A stretch of 64,000 nt of DNA from Pararhodobacter zhoushanensis (GTDB lineage: Bacteria; Pseudomonadota; Alphaproteobacteria; Rhodobacterales; Rhodobacteraceae): assembly GCF_025949695.1 (NCBI RefSeq), contig NZ_JAPDFL010000001.1, forward strand, positions 3,413,501-3,477,500. The letters run 5' to 3'. Below, one piece after another: positions 36,116 to 48,288 of the stretch; position 1 is the first letter of the stretch; each line of letters starts with the position of its first letter. The translations under genes and the position numbers were made by a program. The notes beneath the pieces are model-generated. The model was not told the origin of the DNA. It saw only the letters and a program-made list of their open reading frames with translations, and did not search any database.

Positions 36116-37000
36116 TCAGCTTTCGTCAGCGGGCACCACATCGACCGAATGGCGGCTGTCCTGCCCACCCGTGGTGCGCATCACGCCCATAACCGGCGAC
36201 ACATCGCGGTAGTCGCGCCCGCGTGCAACGGTGATGTAATCCACACCGGCGGGCTGATCGTTGGTCGGGTCAAACTCGATCCAGCCGGTCACCGGCCCGG
36301 CCCAGGCCCGAACCCAGGCGTGCATCGCATCCGCGCCCTCCAGCCGGGGTTCACCCGGCGGCGGCAAGGTGCGCAGGAAACCCGAGACATAGCCCGCCGG
36401 TATCCCCAGCGCGCGCAGCCCCGCGATCATCACATGCGCAAAGTCCTGACAAACCCCGCTGCGCTGCGCGAACGCTTCCGCCGGGCCGGTCTCGACCGAA
36501 GTTGCCTCGGCGTCGAACGCCATCGCACGATGCAGCGCGCCGCCCAGCGTCTCGATTGCCTGCCGCGTTGTCATGCCTTTGCCGACGGCCTTGCGCGCAA
36601 AGGCCGAAATCTCAGACACCTCGGGCACACGGGCCGACGGACCCCGAAAATGATGCGGCGAGTCGGGCCCGAGATCCGTGCACCCCGCCAAGGCGTCATC
36701 CAAATCGCGCAGCAGCGGCGACAGATCGGCCCCCTCGACAGGGGCCAGTCGCTCGACCTTCAGCGCCAGGGTCAGGGCCAGCGCCTCGATCGGGCGATGC
36801 CAGACGGCCGTCGTCGTGGCGTTGCCGAAGAAATCTTTCATCTCCCGCTGTTCGTCGGGCCGGGGCTCAAGCGTCAGGCGCTGCGACAGCACCTGCTGTT
36901 CGCCCGGCAGGCTGGGTGCCATCAACCGCACCAGCGTGCGCGAGCGGTCCGACGGAGCCGCGTAGTCGTAGTCGATCGTCAGGGCGATGTCATAGATCAT
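36116..37000 (-). CDS. Transglutaminase-like cysteine protease family protein
   Basis: 294 residues. N-terminal bacterial transglutaminase-like region (YDIALTIDYDYAAPSDRSRTLVRLMAP), then the catalytic core: Cys in QRSGVCQDFAHVM, His in GADAMHAWVRAW, Asp in EFDPTNDQ. No signal peptide. It forms a same-strand cluster with the ATP-grasp/alpha-E protein and the large DUF2126 transglutaminase, an arrangement common in proteobacteria that probably makes or cleaves an amide-linked peptide. The biochemical product is not known. Confidence 0.9.
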   Translation of the reverse strand: MIYDIALTIDYDYAAPSDRSRTLVRLMAPSLPGEQQVLSQRLTLEPRPDEQREMKDFFGNATTTAVWHRPIEALALTLALKVERLAPVEGADLSPLLRDLDDALAGCTDLGPDSPHHFRGPSARVPEVSEISAFARKAVGKGMTTRQAIETLGGALHRAMAFDAEATSVETGPAEAFAQRSGVCQDFAHVMIAGLRALGIPAGYVSGFLRTLPPPGEPRLEGADAMHAWVRAWAGPVTGWIEFDPTNDQPAGVDYITVARGRDYRDVSPVMGVMRTTGGQDSRHSVDVVPADES

Positions 37001-37009
37001 GACGCATAC

Positions 37010-39436
37010 TTAGCGCAGATACGCCGCCGTGATCAGGTCAGAAACGCCTGCCAGCTCGGCGCGGATGTGCAAAAGCTGATCCGCGTCGATCTTTTCGGGG
37101 CTGACCACGCTGAGCAGCGACTCCAGCGGCACGATTGCCCGCAGCAACGGCGACAAGCGCCCGTTATCCAGCGCATTGGGCAGCGCCGATGCCTGCGCGC
37201 GCATCACCTGCATCTGGAACAGGACCGAGCGCGGGTTGTCCGCATCCAGCGCCAGCAGGTCAATGACCGTATCGCGTGACGTTTCCACCGAATAGCGACG
37301 GCGGTGGGTGATCACGCTGTCGGCGACCTCGACTGCCAGATCGAGCGCCCCCTCGGGCGCGTCAGCATCCGTCAACCCGTGCAACAAGGCAGTCAGCGCA
37401 TCAGCCCGCTCCAGCGCCCGGCCCAGCGTCAGGAAACGCCAGCCCTGAAAGCGGTACATGTTGTCTTGCACCAGCCCCGAGAAGCCCGACAGCTTGCGCA
37501 CCAGAATGCCCATCGCCCGCGCCGCATCATCGCCGGGCTTGATGTCACGCAGCGTCGTCTTGGCCGTGCGGTCCAGATCGACCACGGCTGCCCAGCCATC
37601 GACCGAAAAGCGATCGCGCACCTTGGCGGCGCACGACCGCGCCACGCTGATCCGGTCCAGCAGCGCATCGGGCATCGGTTGCGCAATATCAACGCCGTAG
37701 CCACCCAGGAAGGCCCTGAGCCGCCGCAGCAGCGGGTCCGCCGGGTTGTCCGTCGCCGCCAGCCGCAGATGATAGGCTCGGATCAGCCGCGCCGCATCCT
37801 CGGTCCGCTCGATGTAGCGGCCTAGCCAGAACAGGTTATCCGCCGCCCGCGCCGGCACCACGCCCGGGCTGGCCCGGCGGAACGGCGCCCCCGCGCTGGG
37901 TTGCAGCGACACTTTGGGCACCAGCCGGTCCGAGACGATCCACACATCGGCGACCGAGCCGCCCTTTTGCATCGCCAGCGCCGTCGCATCGCCCGAACGC
38001 CCGATGCGCGCATAGCCGCCCTTCATGAACCGCCAGCCCTGCGGCGTGCGCGTCGCAAACACCCGCACCGTCATCGGGCGCGGTTGCAGGCGGCCTTCGG
38101 CCAGCGTCTCGCCCGGCTCGGTGACCCAGGCGGGCGTCGTGGACAGCGCCACCGCCTCTTGCCCGACCAGTGCCGCGCCCTGCGCCTCGATCCAGTCGGC
38201 CAGCTTGCCCTTGACCCCGCCCGCGAATTGCCCGCCCAGCGCCGAGCGCGCCGTGACGTCAAACGGCAGGTCGATAGTCGAAGCCGGACCGATCAGCATC
38301 TTGTGCGCGTTCTGGCGCACATAGGCCCGCTCCTTGGCCCCGCCACACCACCATGTCGCGATGTTGGGCAGCGCCAGTGGCTGCCCCTGCAACACCTGCG
38401 CGATACGCGGCAAAAACGCCATCATCGCACGCATTTCCAGCACGCCCGAGCCCAGCGCGTTGACCATCGCCAGCTTGCCTTGCCGCGCGGCCTCAACTAG
38501 ACCCGGCGTGCCGATATGGCTTTGCGCGTTCAGCTCCAGCGGATCGGCAAAGCCGGCGTCAATGCGCCGCCAGAGCACGCCCAGCGGCTTTGGCCCCTCG
38601 ATCGTGCGCACCATCGCCTCGCCGTTCTCGACCAGCAGATCCTCGCCTTCCAGCAGCATCAGGCCCAGATAGCGCGCGATATAGGTATGCTCGTAATAGG
38701 TATCGTTCGACGGCCCCGGCGTCAGAATTGCCGCCCCGGCCAAGGGGTTACCGCCCGCCGTCGCCAGCCGGTCCAGCGTCGCGCGGAAATCGAGGAAGAA
38801 GCTGGCCAGCCGGTGAATATAGGCGCGCGGGAACCGCTCGGGGAAGATCCGCCCGGTGGCCATGCGGTTTTCCAGCGCAAAGCCGGCGCCCGACGGCGCT
38901 TCGAGCCGGTCACCCAGCACCAGCCACGACCCATCGGGCGAGCGCCCGATCTCGAACGCCAGATGATGCAGGAAATGCCCGCCCGCAGGCGCGACCCCGA
39001 CCATGGGGCGCAGCCATTGCGGCGACCCGGCGATCAGCGAGGCGGGCAGATGCCCCTCGCTCACCAGCCGACCGGGGCCGTAAAGATCGGCGACGACCGC
39101 TTCAAGCAGATCGGCCCGCTGCGCAAGACCAGTGCAGATCTCGTCCCATTCGCTGTCGTGCAGGATCACCGGGATCGGTGCCAGTGGCCAGTCCCGTTCG
39201 GCCAGCGGATCGCCGGTGTATTGCCGGTAATAAACCCCGGTATCGCGCAGATAGGCATTGCCGCGCTCAAACCGTGCGGCCAGATCCGTCACGCTCAGCC
39301 GGGCAAACCGTTCGACAAAACGCTGCCAGACCGGGCGCATCCGCCCGGCCCCGTCAAACAGCTCATCGGCGACGCCGGGCGTCAGCCCGTAATCGGCAAA
39401 GATGTCGCGCGTTTTTTTCACAGCGGACGGTGGCAT
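37010..39436 (-). CDS. Circularly permuted ATP-grasp/alpha-E domain fusion protein
   Basis: 808 residues. Residues ~1-470 are a circularly permuted ATP-grasp (type 2) domain: [19 protein letters not shown]..., [44 protein letters not shown]. Residues ~500-808 are the alpha-E helical domain ([46 protein letters not shown]). In many genomes these are two genes; here they are fused. Such ATP-grasp proteins may form peptide bonds. It follows the DUF2126 gene by 15 bases (after frame correction) and precedes the transglutaminase by 9. Confidence 0.93.
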   Translation of the reverse strand: MPPSAVKKTRDIFADYGLTPGVADELFDGAGRMRPVWQRFVERFARLSVTDLAARFERGNAYLRDTGVYYRQYTGDPLAERDWPLAPIPVILHDSEWDEICTGLAQRADLLEAVVADLYGPGRLVSEGHLPASLIAGSPQWLRPMVGVAPAGGHFLHHLAFEIGRSPDGSWLVLGDRLEAPSGAGFALENRMATGRIFPERFPRAYIHRLASFFLDFRATLDRLATAGGNPLAGAAILTPGPSNDTYYEHTYIARYLGLMLLEGEDLLVENGEAMVRTIEGPKPLGVLWRRIDAGFADPLELNAQSHIGTPGLVEAARQGKLAMVNALGSGVLEMRAMMAFLPRIAQVLQGQPLALPNIATWWCGGAKERAYVRQNAHKMLIGPASTIDLPFDVTARSALGGQFAGGVKGKLADWIEAQGAALVGQEAVALSTTPAWVTEPGETLAEGRLQPRPMTVRVFATRTPQGWRFMKGGYARIGRSGDATALAMQKGGSVADVWIVSDRLVPKVSLQPSAGAPFRRASPGVVPARAADNLFWLGRYIERTEDAARLIRAYHLRLAATDNPADPLLRRLRAFLGGYGVDIAQPMPDALLDRISVARSCAAKVRDRFSVDGWAAVVDLDRTAKTTLRDIKPGDDAARAMGILVRKLSGFSGLVQDNMYRFQGWRFLTLGRALERADALTALLHGLTDADAPEGALDLAVEVADSVITHRRRYSVETSRDTVIDLLALDADNPRSVLFQMQVMRAQASALPNALDNGRLSPLLRAIVPLESLLSVVSPEKIDADQLLHIRAELAGVSDLITAAYLR

Positions 39437-39451
39437 AAGGCACCTGACGTG

Positions 39452-42400
39452 TCAGTGCAGACCCGCTGGACGGCGCAAGTCCAGCGTGAGTGGGAATTCA
39501 GGATGCGGCGTCTCGGGCGCCGGGCGATACGATCCTGCGGTGTGCCCGAAGGGTTCGAACCGCGCAAGACGCCGCGCTTCCGCCTCATAAGCATTGACCG
39601 GGAACGTGTCATAATTGCGCCCCCCGGATGCGCCACATGATAGGTGCAGCCCGCCAGTGCGCGCCCGGTCCAGTCATCGTAGATGTCAAACACCAAGGGC
39701 GTGTTAACGGGCAACACCGGATGCAGCGATTCCGCCGGTTGCCACGCCTTGTAGCGCACCCCGCCCACCGACACGCCCGAGGTCTGCGTGCGCGCCAGCG
39801 GCACGGGCCGCTGGTTGACCATCACCCGGTAGCGGTCCTGATGCAGCGTCGTCAGCTTGACCTGCAACCGCTCGACCGAGCTGTCCGTATAGCGCACCGT
39901 GCCGCCAATCGCACCGGTCTCGCCCAGTACATGCCACGGCTCCAGCGCCTGACGGACCTCCAGATGCACGCCCTCGACCTCAAGCTGACCGCAGAACGGG
40001 AAGCGGAACTCGGATTGCGCCTCGAACCAGACGGGATCGAAGTCGAACCCGTTCTGGCGCAGGTCGCCCAGCAGGCTGAGCAGGTCTTCCCACAAGTAAT
40101 GCGGCAGCATGAAGCGGTCGTGCAGCACCGTGCCCCAGCGCACCGGTTTGCCGATGACCGGGCTGTTCCAGCAGCGCGCAATGATCGCCCGCAGCAGCAG
40201 TTGCTGCGCCAGCGACATGCGCGGATGCGGCGGCATCTCGAAGCCGCGGAACTCGACCAGACCCAGACGGCCCGTCGGTCCATCGGGTGAATAGAGCTTG
40301 TCGATGCAGATCTCGGCGCGGTGGGTGTTGCCGGTCACATCGGTCAGCATGTTGCGCAAGAGCCGGTCGATCAGCCACGGCGGCGGCAGATTGCCGCCCT
40401 GCACCGGATCGCCGATCTGGTCCAGCGCGATCTCCAGCTCATAGAGCGTATCGTGCCGCGCTTCGTCGATGCGCGGGGCCTGGCTGGTCGGACCGATGAA
40501 CAGCCCCGAGAACAGATAGCTGAGGCTGGGGTGCCGCTGCCAGATCAGGATCAGCGATTTGAGCAGATCGGGCCGCCGCAGGAACGGCGAATCCGTCGTC
40601 ACTGCCCCGCCCACCACCACATGATTGCCGCCACCGGTGCCGGTATGCCGCCCGTCGATCATGAATTTATCGGCCCCCAGCCGCGAGTTACGGGCCTCGT
40701 CATAAATCGCCTCGGTCGTCGCGACACAATCCTCCCAGCTATGCGCCGGGTGGATGTTCACCTCGATCACCCCCGGATCGGGGGCCACGCGGATCACGTT
40801 CAGACGCGGATCGTTCGGCGGCGCGTAGCCTTCGATATGGATCGGCAGGTTCAGCTCTTGCGCCGTCACCTCAGCCGCGGCCAGCAGTTCGAGATAATCC
40901 TCAAGCGTGTCGCAGGGCGGCATGAACAGGTTGAGCCGCCCGTCACGCGGCTCGATCGCAATCGCCGTGCGCACCGCCCCCGTCACCGGATCAACGCCCT
41001 GCTCGTTCACCGCCTGCTTGTCGCTGTCATCCTCGGCGCTGCGGGTGACTTTCTGGTCATGCTGATCGGTCACGCCGGGCAGCATCGCCTTGCGCTCGGC
41101 GGCTTCCAGCGCGTCGCGCTCGGCCTCTTCCGCCGCAAGCCGGTCGATTTCCTCCTGCACCTTGCTGCGCCGCGCCTGAATCGCCTCATGGAAATCGGGC
41201 AGGGCGGCATAGGGCAGCGTGGTGTCGGCGGGATACGAATAGGGATACTGCGCGGGCGGCACATAGGGCAGCGCGCCCAGCGGCAGGCGGAAGCCCACCG
41301 GGCTGTCACCGGGCACCAGAAACAGCTTGCCGCGCCGGGGTTTCCACATCTCGGACCGCCAATGCGAGGCCGTGGCCTTGCTCTGCCAGCGCTGGATCGG
41401 CAGCACATAACCCGACGCCTCGGTCAGCCCGCGGTCAAACACGCGGGCATAGCGTGCCCGGTCCTCGGGGTTTTTCAGCTTGGAATTCTCGGGCGTCACG
41501 TTCGACGGCAGCTGCGCTTCCTTCAGGATCCACTCGGCCGGATCCTCATAGGCGGGCTGGGCGTAATGCTTCTGGATGCCCAACTGCTCGGCAAAGCGCT
41601 CCATGAACTGCCCTGCCTCGACCGAACCATGCGGCTTGGGCTGGCTTTCACGCGCCACCAGCTCGGGGTTCTTCCACACCGGCTGCCCGTCGCGCCGCCA
41701 GTACAGCGAGAAGGTCCAGCGCGGCAGGCTTTCACCCGGATACCACTTGCCCTGCCCGTAATGCAGGAACCCGCCCGGCGCGAACCGCCCGCGCAGCCGG
41801 CGGATCAGATCATCGGCCAGCGCGCGCTTTTGCGGGCCGACGGCGTCGGTGTTCCACTCGGCGCTCTCGAAATCATCGACCGACACGAAGGTCGGCTCGC
41901 CGCCCATGGTCAGGCGCACATCGCCCTTGGTCAGGCTTTCATCAACCTGCTTGCCCAGCGCGTTCAGCCGGTCCCAGCTTTCATCCGAGAACGGCTTGGT
42001 GATGCGCGGATGCTCGGCCACGCGGGTGACGGTCATGTCGAAGGCGAAATCGGTCTTCAGCGTCCCTTGCGCCGTATACCCGCCACTGATCGGTGCCGCG
42101 TTCTGGTAATGCGGGGTCGCGGCCAGCGGGATATGGCTTTCGCCGGTGAACAGGCCCGAGGTCGGATCAAGCCCGATCCAGCCCGCGCCGGGCAGGAACA
42201 CCTCGACCCAGGCGTGCAGGTCGGTGAAGTCATTCTCGGTGCCCGAAGGACCGTCGAGCGATTTCACATCCGCTTTCAGCTGGATCAGATAGCCCGACAC
42301 GAACCGCGCCGCAAAGCCCAGATGCCGCAGCACCTGCACCAGCAGCCAAGAAGAGTCGCGGCACGAGCCCGAGCCGATCCCCAGCGTCTCCTCGGGCGTC

Positions 42401-42900
42401 TGCACCCCCGGCTCCATGCGGATGGTATAGTTGACCACGCCCGCAATCTTGGCGTTCAGCCCGACCAGCATGTCCACCGTGCGTTGGCGCGAATAGTCCA
42501 GGCCCCCGATCAGCTGCGCCAGCAGCGGGCCTTCCGGCTCAGGCTGCCGGTAGATCGACAGATCGGCGCGCAGCTCTTCGGGGTACTCGAACGGCCAGTG
42601 CTCGGCGCTTTCCTCGACGAAAAAATCGAACGGGTTGTAGACCGTCATGTCGGCGGTCAGATCGACCTCGATCTTGAATTCGGTCACCGGCTCGGGGAAC
42701 ACAAAACGCGCCAGCCAGTTACCATAGGGGTCTTGCTGGTGGTTCACGAAATGCCCCGCCGGGCTGACCTTGAGCGAATGCGAGATCACCCGCGTGCGCG
42801 AATGTGGCGCGGGCCTGAGCCGGATGATCTGCGGTCCCAATGTGACCGGACGGTCATAAGTATAATGGGTCAGATGGTGGATGGACGCGTAGATGGCCAT
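39452..42900 (-). CDS. Large transglutaminase/DUF2126 protein, C-terminus frameshifted
   Basis: About 1150 residues. N-terminal transglutaminase core: [19 protein letters not shown], Cys in [14 protein letters not shown], His in [15 protein letters not shown], Asp in GLDPTSG. From ~320 on, the DUF2126 region ([36 protein letters not shown]). In the raw sequence the end is scrambled: after YHVAHPGG it reads AIMTRSRS. Adding one G in the six-base run at 39620-39625 restores [24 protein letters not shown] and a stop at 39452, removing an overlap with the next gene. Typical family ends look like the corrected version. It heads the transglutaminase cluster. Confidence 0.9.
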
Positions 42901-43040
42901 GTTTCAACCTTGTCGGTGATTTGCCTTTACCTTAGGCCCCCACGCGCCCTGTGCCACCGGGAAACGCAAAACTCGGCCCGTTACCGCCAACTTCCCGGGC
43001 ATTTGCGCAGAATTGCGGCATGTCCACAGCCGCCCCCAAA

Positions 43041-43074
43041 CGCAAAACGCCGCCGGGCGGTTAACCCGGCGGCG
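43041..43074 (-). terminator. cysNC intrinsic terminator
   Basis: CGCCGCCGGG (43048-43057) pairs with CCCGGCGGCG (43065-43074), loop CGGTTAA. On the minus strand the stem is followed by TTTTGCG (43041-43047). It lies 20 bases after the cysNC stop. A classic rho-independent terminator. Confidence 0.88.
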
Positions 43075-43094
43075 GTTCTTGCAAGGCGCACGCC

Positions 43095-44996
43095 TCAGGG
43101 GATCAGGCGTTCGATGATCTTGTCCGCAGCCTCATCCGCCGTCATCGCGGTCGTATCAATGCGGATCTCGGCATTGTCGGGCGCTTCATAGGGCGAATCG
43201 ATGCCCGTGAAGTTCTTCAGCTGACCCGAGCGTGCCTTGGCATACAGCCCCTTCACGTCGCGCTCTTCCGCCACGCTCAGCGGCGTGTCGACGAAGACCT
43301 CGATGAACTCGCCTGGCTCCATCATCCCGCGCACCATGTCGCGCTCGGACCGGAAGGGCGAGATGAAGGCCGTGACAACGATCAACCCCGCATCGGTCAT
43401 CAGACGCGCCACTTCGCCGACCCGGCGGACGTTTTCCACGCGGTCAGCCTCGGTAAAGCCCAGATCCTTGTTCAACCCGTGCCGCACGTTGTCGCCGTCC
43501 AGCAGGAACGTATGCCGGTTCATCCGCGCCAGCTTTTTCTCCAGCGCGTTGCCGATGGTCGACTTGCCCGACCCCGACAACCCGGTCAGCCAGACCACGG
43601 CCGGTTTCTGGTGCTTCATCGCGGCGTGGTGATCGCGGCCAATGTCCGTGGCCTGCCAATGGATGTTCGACGCCCGGCGCAGCGAGAAATGGATGATCCC
43701 GGCAGCGACCGTGTGGTTGGTGATCTTGTCGATCAGGATGAACCCGCCCAGATCGCGGCTTTCGGCATAGGGCGCAAAGGGGATCTCGCGGTCGGTGGTG
43801 ATCGTTGCCACGCCGATCGAGTTCAGGTCCAGCGTCTTGGCCGCCAAATGTTCCTGCGTGTTGACGTCCACCTCATACTTGGGCTGCGCCACCTTGGCCG
43901 ACACCATCTGCGCACCGATCTTGAGCCAATAGGCCCGGCCGGCGACCATCTCGTTCTCGTCCATCCAGACGACGCTGGCCTCGAACTGGTCCGCCACCTC
44001 CAGCGGTGCCTTGGACGCGACAATCACCTGCCCGCGCGAGCAGTCGATCTCGTCGGCCAGCGTCAGCGTGACGGATTCGCCCGCCACCGCCTCGTCCTTG
44101 TCACCGCCGTACGCCACAATGCGCGCGATGGTCGATGTCTTGCCCGACGGCAGCACCCGCACCGCATCGCCCGGCTTGACCGACCCGCTGGCAATCATCC
44201 CCGAGAAACCCCGGAAATCCAGATTGGGCCGGTTCACCCACTGCACCGACATGCGGAACGGCTGCTCCTGATCGGCGGTGATGTTGACCTCGACCGCCTC
44301 AAGATAGGGCAGCAGCGACGGGCCGCTGTACCACGGCGTCTTCTCGCTGGGCGCGGTGATGTTGTCGCCCTTGAAGCCCGAAATCGGAATCGCGGTGAAG
44401 TCCTTGATGCCGATGCTGGTGGCAAAAGCGCGGTAATCGGCAACGATCTGGTCATAGGTGGCCTGATCATAGCCCACCAGATCCATCTTGTTCACCGCCA
44501 GCACGATGTGGCGGATGCCCAGCAGATTGACCAGATAGCTGTGACGGCGGGTCTGGGTCAGCACGCCCTTGCGCGCGTCGATCAGGATCACCGCCAGATC
44601 GGCGGTCGAGGCACCCGTCACCATGTTGCGGGTGTATTGCTCGTGGCCGGGCGTGTCGGCGACGATGAACTTGCGCTTCTCGGTCGCGAAAAAGCGGTAG
44701 GCCACGTCGATGGTGATGCCCTGCTCGCGCTCGGCGGCCAGCCCATCGACCAAGAGCGCAAAGTCGATCTCTTGCCCCTGCGTGCCCACGCGCTTGCTGT
44801 CGGCTTCCAGTGCTGCCAGCTGGTCCTCAAAGATCATCTTTGAATCATACAGCAGCCGCCCGATCAGCGTCGATTTGCCGTCATCCACCGACCCGCAGGT
44901 GATGAAGCGCAGCATGGTCTTGTGCTGGTGGGTTTCCAGATAAGCGTCGATGTTTTCCGCGATCAGCGCGTCGGTCTTGTAGATAGGATCGGTCAT
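43095..44996 (-). CDS. cysNC: Sulfate adenylyltransferase GTPase subunit fused to APS kinase
   Basis: 633 residues. N-terminal CysN GTPase: [19 protein letters not shown] (G1), [12 protein letters not shown] (G3), NKMDL (G4), then EF-Tu-like domain II/III. From ~450, APS kinase (CysC): [18 protein letters not shown] (P-loop), [18 protein letters not shown], and [25 protein letters not shown]. It activates sulfate with CysD to APS and then phosphorylates it to PAPS, for cysteine synthesis or sulfation. It lies 47 bases after cysD. The fused form is common in this group. Confidence 0.98.
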   Translation of the reverse strand: MTDPIYKTDALIAENIDAYLETHQHKTMLRFITCGSVDDGKSTLIGRLLYDSKMIFEDQLAALEADSKRVGTQGQEIDFALLVDGLAAEREQGITIDVAYRFFATEKRKFIVADTPGHEQYTRNMVTGASTADLAVILIDARKGVLTQTRRHSYLVNLLGIRHIVLAVNKMDLVGYDQATYDQIVADYRAFATSIGIKDFTAIPISGFKGDNITAPSEKTPWYSGPSLLPYLEAVEVNITADQEQPFRMSVQWVNRPNLDFRGFSGMIASGSVKPGDAVRVLPSGKTSTIARIVAYGGDKDEAVAGESVTLTLADEIDCSRGQVIVASKAPLEVADQFEASVVWMDENEMVAGRAYWLKIGAQMVSAKVAQPKYEVDVNTQEHLAAKTLDLNSIGVATITTDREIPFAPYAESRDLGGFILIDKITNHTVAAGIIHFSLRRASNIHWQATDIGRDHHAAMKHQKPAVVWLTGLSGSGKSTIGNALEKKLARMNRHTFLLDGDNVRHGLNKDLGFTEADRVENVRRVGEVARLMTDAGLIVVTAFISPFRSERDMVRGMMEPGEFIEVFVDTPLSVAEERDVKGLYAKARSGQLKNFTGIDSPYEAPDNAEIRIDTTAMTADEAADKIIERLIP

Positions 44997-45043
44997 GTAG
45001 TCACCTCAGAGGGTGTTGAAATTGCTTGAAAGAAAGCGGCGGC

Positions 45044-45949
45044 TCAGAAATAGCCTTCCTGCTTCTTCTTCTCCATCGAGGCGGCCTGATCATGGTCGAT
45101 CGCCCGGCCTTGCCGTTCCGAGGTCGTGGTCAGCAGCATCTCCTGAATGACCTCGGGCAGCGTCTTGGCCTCGCTCTCGACCGCACCGGTCAGCGGGTAG
45201 CAGCCCAGCGTGCGGAAGCGGATCGAGCGCATCACCGGCACCTCGCCGTCACGCAGCGGGAAACGGTCGTCGTCGACCATCAGCGTCAGCCCGTCCCGCA
45301 CCACGGTCGGACGCGGGGCGCTGAAGTAAAGCGGCACGATTTCAATGCCTTCCAGATGGATGTATTGCCAGATGTCCAGCTCGGTCCAGTTCGAGATCGG
45401 GAAGACCCGCATGCTCTCACCCTTGGCCTTGCGAGCGTTATACAGGCGCCACAGCTCGGGGCGCTGGCTTTTGGGATCCCAGCGGTGGTTGGCCGAGCGG
45501 AACGAGAACACCCGCTCCTTTGCCCGGCTCTTTTCCTCATCGCGCCGTGCGCCGCCAAAGGCTGCATCGAACCCGTAGAGGTCCAGCGCCTGCTTCAGCC
45601 CTTCGGTCTTCCACATATCGGTGTGCAGCGCGCCGTGGTCGAACGGGTTGATGCCACGCTCTTTCGCCTCGGGGTTCTGATAGACCAGCAGCTCCATGCC
45701 CGCCTCGGCGGCGGCCTTGTCGCGCAGCTTGTACATGTCCTGAAATTTCCACGTCGTATCGACATGCAGCAGCGGAAACGGCGGCGGCGACGGGTAGAAG
45801 GCCTTCTTCGCCAGATGCAGCATCACCGCGCTGTCCTTGCCGACGCTATACAGCATCACCGGCTTCTCAGCCTCGGCAACGACTTCGCGCATGATGTGGA
45901 TGCTTTCGGCTTCCAGCCGCTGCAGGTGGGTCAGAGTCTTCGCGGACAT
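45044..45949 (-). CDS. cysD: Sulfate adenylyltransferase subunit 2
   Basis: 301 residues from the ATG at 45949 (ribosome-binding site AAGGA); the frame extends 14 codons further without one. The ATP pyrophosphatase loop is [44 protein letters not shown] and [20 protein letters not shown] are typical of CysD. It forms APS from ATP and sulfate with GTP hydrolysis by CysN. First gene of the cysD-cysNC operon; divergent to the LuxR-type gene. Confidence 0.97.
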   Translation of the reverse strand: MSAKTLTHLQRLEAESIHIMREVVAEAEKPVMLYSVGKDSAVMLHLAKKAFYPSPPPFPLLHVDTTWKFQDMYKLRDKAAAEAGMELLVYQNPEAKERGINPFDHGALHTDMWKTEGLKQALDLYGFDAAFGGARRDEEKSRAKERVFSFRSANHRWDPKSQRPELWRLYNARKAKGESMRVFPISNWTELDIWQYIHLEGIEIVPLYFSAPRPTVVRDGLTLMVDDDRFPLRDGEVPVMRSIRFRTLGCYPLTGAVESEAKTLPEVIQEMLLTTTSERQGRAIDHDQAASMEKKKQEGYF

Positions 45950-46061
45950 TGCCGGTTCCTTGTCGTTTGACGCATCGATGTTGACCCCCACCTAACAGCG
46001 GCACTACAAGGCGGAACCCCCCATATGGGAGGTATGCCATCACAAAAGCGAAAACCCCCGC

Positions 46062-47072
46062 ATGCTGGGACGCAGCCAAGACGTCGAAACCCTGCGCCTG
46101 CTCTATTCTTGTGCAGCGCAACCCGCCGACATCGCCCCCCTTGGGGCGCGTTTCTTGACGCGCTCATCGCCCTGACCCGGGCACAGGCCGCCCATCTGCG
46201 GATCGCGGCGGGCAGCGACACGCTGACCTACAGCACCGACCCCGCCGCCACTCTGCCGCCGCTTGAGGGGCTGCGCACGGGCCGGGTCTATGGTCAGGGC
46301 GAGATCGCGGGGGCAACCACACCCCTGCGCGCCCTGCGCGTATCGCCGCGCGGGGACATGCAGGCGTGGCTGGTCATCACCACAACCCGGCCCGAGTTTG
46401 ACGCGATTGACGGCGTCAAACTCAGCAATCTCGCGCCCCATCTCGCTCAGGCGGTTGAGACATGGCTGGCGCTGGCGGGCGAACGCGCCCGTGCCCAGCA
46501 AAGCGCCCGCGCCGCGCAGGATCTTGGCGCGGGCTGGCTCTGGCTCGACGCCACCGCCCGCGTCAGCGCCAGCGACGACGGCGCGCGCGCGCTGATCGCC
46601 GCCACCCCTGCGCTGCGCCTGACGCTCGACAACCGGCTCGACTTTCGCGACGCCACGCTCGCCCGTGATCTGCGCCGCAGGATCGACCGGGCGCTGCTCC
46701 CGGGGGCCGACCCGCAGATCCTGACACTGGAACGATCCCCGCTGTTGCAACTGTCGCTGCTCCCCGGCCTTGCGCCCCGCGCGCCGGGGCTCGAGCCGAC
46801 CCTGCGCGCGCTGTTGCGACGGGCCCCCAGCGCCCGACACCTTGCACAGCCTGCCTTGGGCGCAGCGTTCGACCTCAAACCCAGCGAAACACGGCTGGCG
46901 GCCCTGCTCTGCGACGGGCTGTCACTGGCGGAATGCGCCGCACACCTCGGCTGGACCATCGAGACCACACGCAGCTGCTCGAAGTCGCTCTTCGCCCGCA
47001 CCGGCACCCGCAGCCAAAGCGATCTGATCCGACAGAATCCTCACCAGCGCCGTCTGGTTCAGCCCGGACTGA
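46062..47072 (+). pseudogene. LuxR-type transcriptional regulator with two compensating frameshifts
   Basis: Starts at ATG 46062 (MLGRSQDVETLRLLYSCAAQPADIAP). At the six-C run 46135-46140 the reading frame breaks; one more C gives PWGAFLDALIALTRAQAAHLRI and a continuous protein. The C-terminal helix-turn-helix (FDLKPSETRLAALLCDGLSLAECAAHLGWTIETTRSCSKSLFARTGTRSQSDLIRQ) is a LuxR type. Just after it, near 47036 (CAGAATCC), a further shift is likely: removing one A gives ILTSAVWFSPD and a stop at 47070-47072, a normal family end, while the raw frame runs to 47182 with atypical codons. About 337 codons in total. DNA-binding regulator, possibly of cysD or kdsD; target unknown. Confidence 0.7.
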
Positions 47073-47234
47073 CCGCCGCCGATCGCGCCTTGCGTGCACC
47101 GCAGCCTCTACACCTTGGCGCTCAAACATGCGAGGAACAGCTGGCCGTCGCCCGTCGACATCGCCCGGCATCCCGGGTGTGACGTCAAACGCAGGCCCTG
47201 CCCGGGCCTCCGTTCTCGCTGTAAGGATTGAGAC

Positions 47235-48209
47235 ATGGCTTTGAACACGATTGTTTCGGTTGATACCGCTGCCGTCGCGCGGCGCGTGCTTCAGGTCGAA
47301 GCCGAGGCCCTGATGGCCCTCTCGACCGACCTGCCTGCGGACCTGCCTGCCGCTGTGCAACTGATCCTGGACCGTACCGGCCGGGTGATCGTGTCGGGGA
47401 TGGGCAAATCCGGCCATATCGGCCGCAAGATCGCCGCCACGCTTGCCTCGACCGGAACGCCGTCCTTCTTTGTCCACCCCGCCGAAGCCAGCCACGGCGA
47501 TCTGGGCATGGTGACGCCGCAGGACACCTGCATCCTGATCTCGAACTCGGGCGAGACCTCGGAACTGGGCGATATCATCGCCCATTGCGTCCGCTTCAGC
47601 ATCCCGATTGTTGGCATCTCAAAGCGCGACGACAGCTCGCTGATGCGCACCGCCACCTGCAAGCTGACCCTGCCCGACCTGCCCGAGGCCTGCTCGATCG
47701 GCATGGCCCCCACGACCTCGACCACACTGACGCTGGCCTTGGGCGATGCGCTCGCCGTTGCCCTGATGGAGGCCCGCGCCTTCAAGCCTGAACATTTCCG
47801 CACCTATCATCCCGGTGGCAAACTGGGTGCCCGGCTGGCCAAGGCCGCGCAGCTGATGCACGGTGCAGACAGCCTGCCGCTGGTGAGCACCACCCAACCG
47901 ATGACCGAAGTGATCCTGACCATGACGTCACGCGGGTTTGGCGTGGCCGGGGTTGTCGATGCCGCCGGCGCGCTGACCGGCGTGATCACCGATGGCGACC
48001 TGCGGCGCAACATGGACGGGCTGATGGGGCGCACGGCGCAAACCGTGGCCACCCGCAATCCGATCACAGTGCGCCCCGAGACGCTGGCAGCCGAGGCGCT
48101 GGCGGTGATGAACGCACACAAGATCACTGCGCTTTTTGTCACCGACGTGACAGGCACCCCGCTGGGCATCCTGCATCTGCACGACTGCCTGCGCGCCGGG
48201 GTCGTCTAG
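47235..48209 (+). CDS. kdsD: Arabinose-5-phosphate isomerase (KpsF/GutQ family)
   Basis: 324 residues. SIS domain with GMGKSGHIGRKIAATLASTGTPSFFVHPAEASHGDLGM and ISNSGETSELGDII; two CBS domains follow (~205-324, with GVITDGDLRRNM and ALFVTDVTGTPLGILHLHD). It interconverts ribulose-5-P and arabinose-5-P, first step of Kdo synthesis for LPS or capsule. Located at the head of the dTDP-rhamnose genes. Confidence 0.96.
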   Translation: MALNTIVSVDTAAVARRVLQVEAEALMALSTDLPADLPAAVQLILDRTGRVIVSGMGKSGHIGRKIAATLASTGTPSFFVHPAEASHGDLGMVTPQDTCILISNSGETSELGDIIAHCVRFSIPIVGISKRDDSSLMRTATCKLTLPDLPEACSIGMAPTTSTTLTLALGDALAVALMEARAFKPEHFRTYHPGGKLGARLAKAAQLMHGADSLPLVSTTQPMTEVILTMTSRGFGVAGVVDAAGALTGVITDGDLRRNMDGLMGRTAQTVATRNPITVRPETLAAEALAVMNAHKITALFVTDVTGTPLGILHLHDCLRAGVV

Positions 48210-48288
48210 CGCCAACCGATCACCATCGCGCCTTGTTCACACGCGTGCTCTCGCGGTAAACCGAAACGACCAAGCCAAAGGCCTCTCG

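Noticed and set aside
40321..43191. Very long open frame (956 codons) on the plus strand
   Set aside because: It is antisense to the DUF2126 gene, rich in Arg, His and Gln, with no domain motif: a typical GC-rich shadow frame.
47073..47182. C-terminal extension of the LuxR-type gene
   Set aside because: Codons (CTA, CCT, CAA, ACA, CGA) are unlike the rest of the gene, and a one-base correction gives a normal end at 47072.
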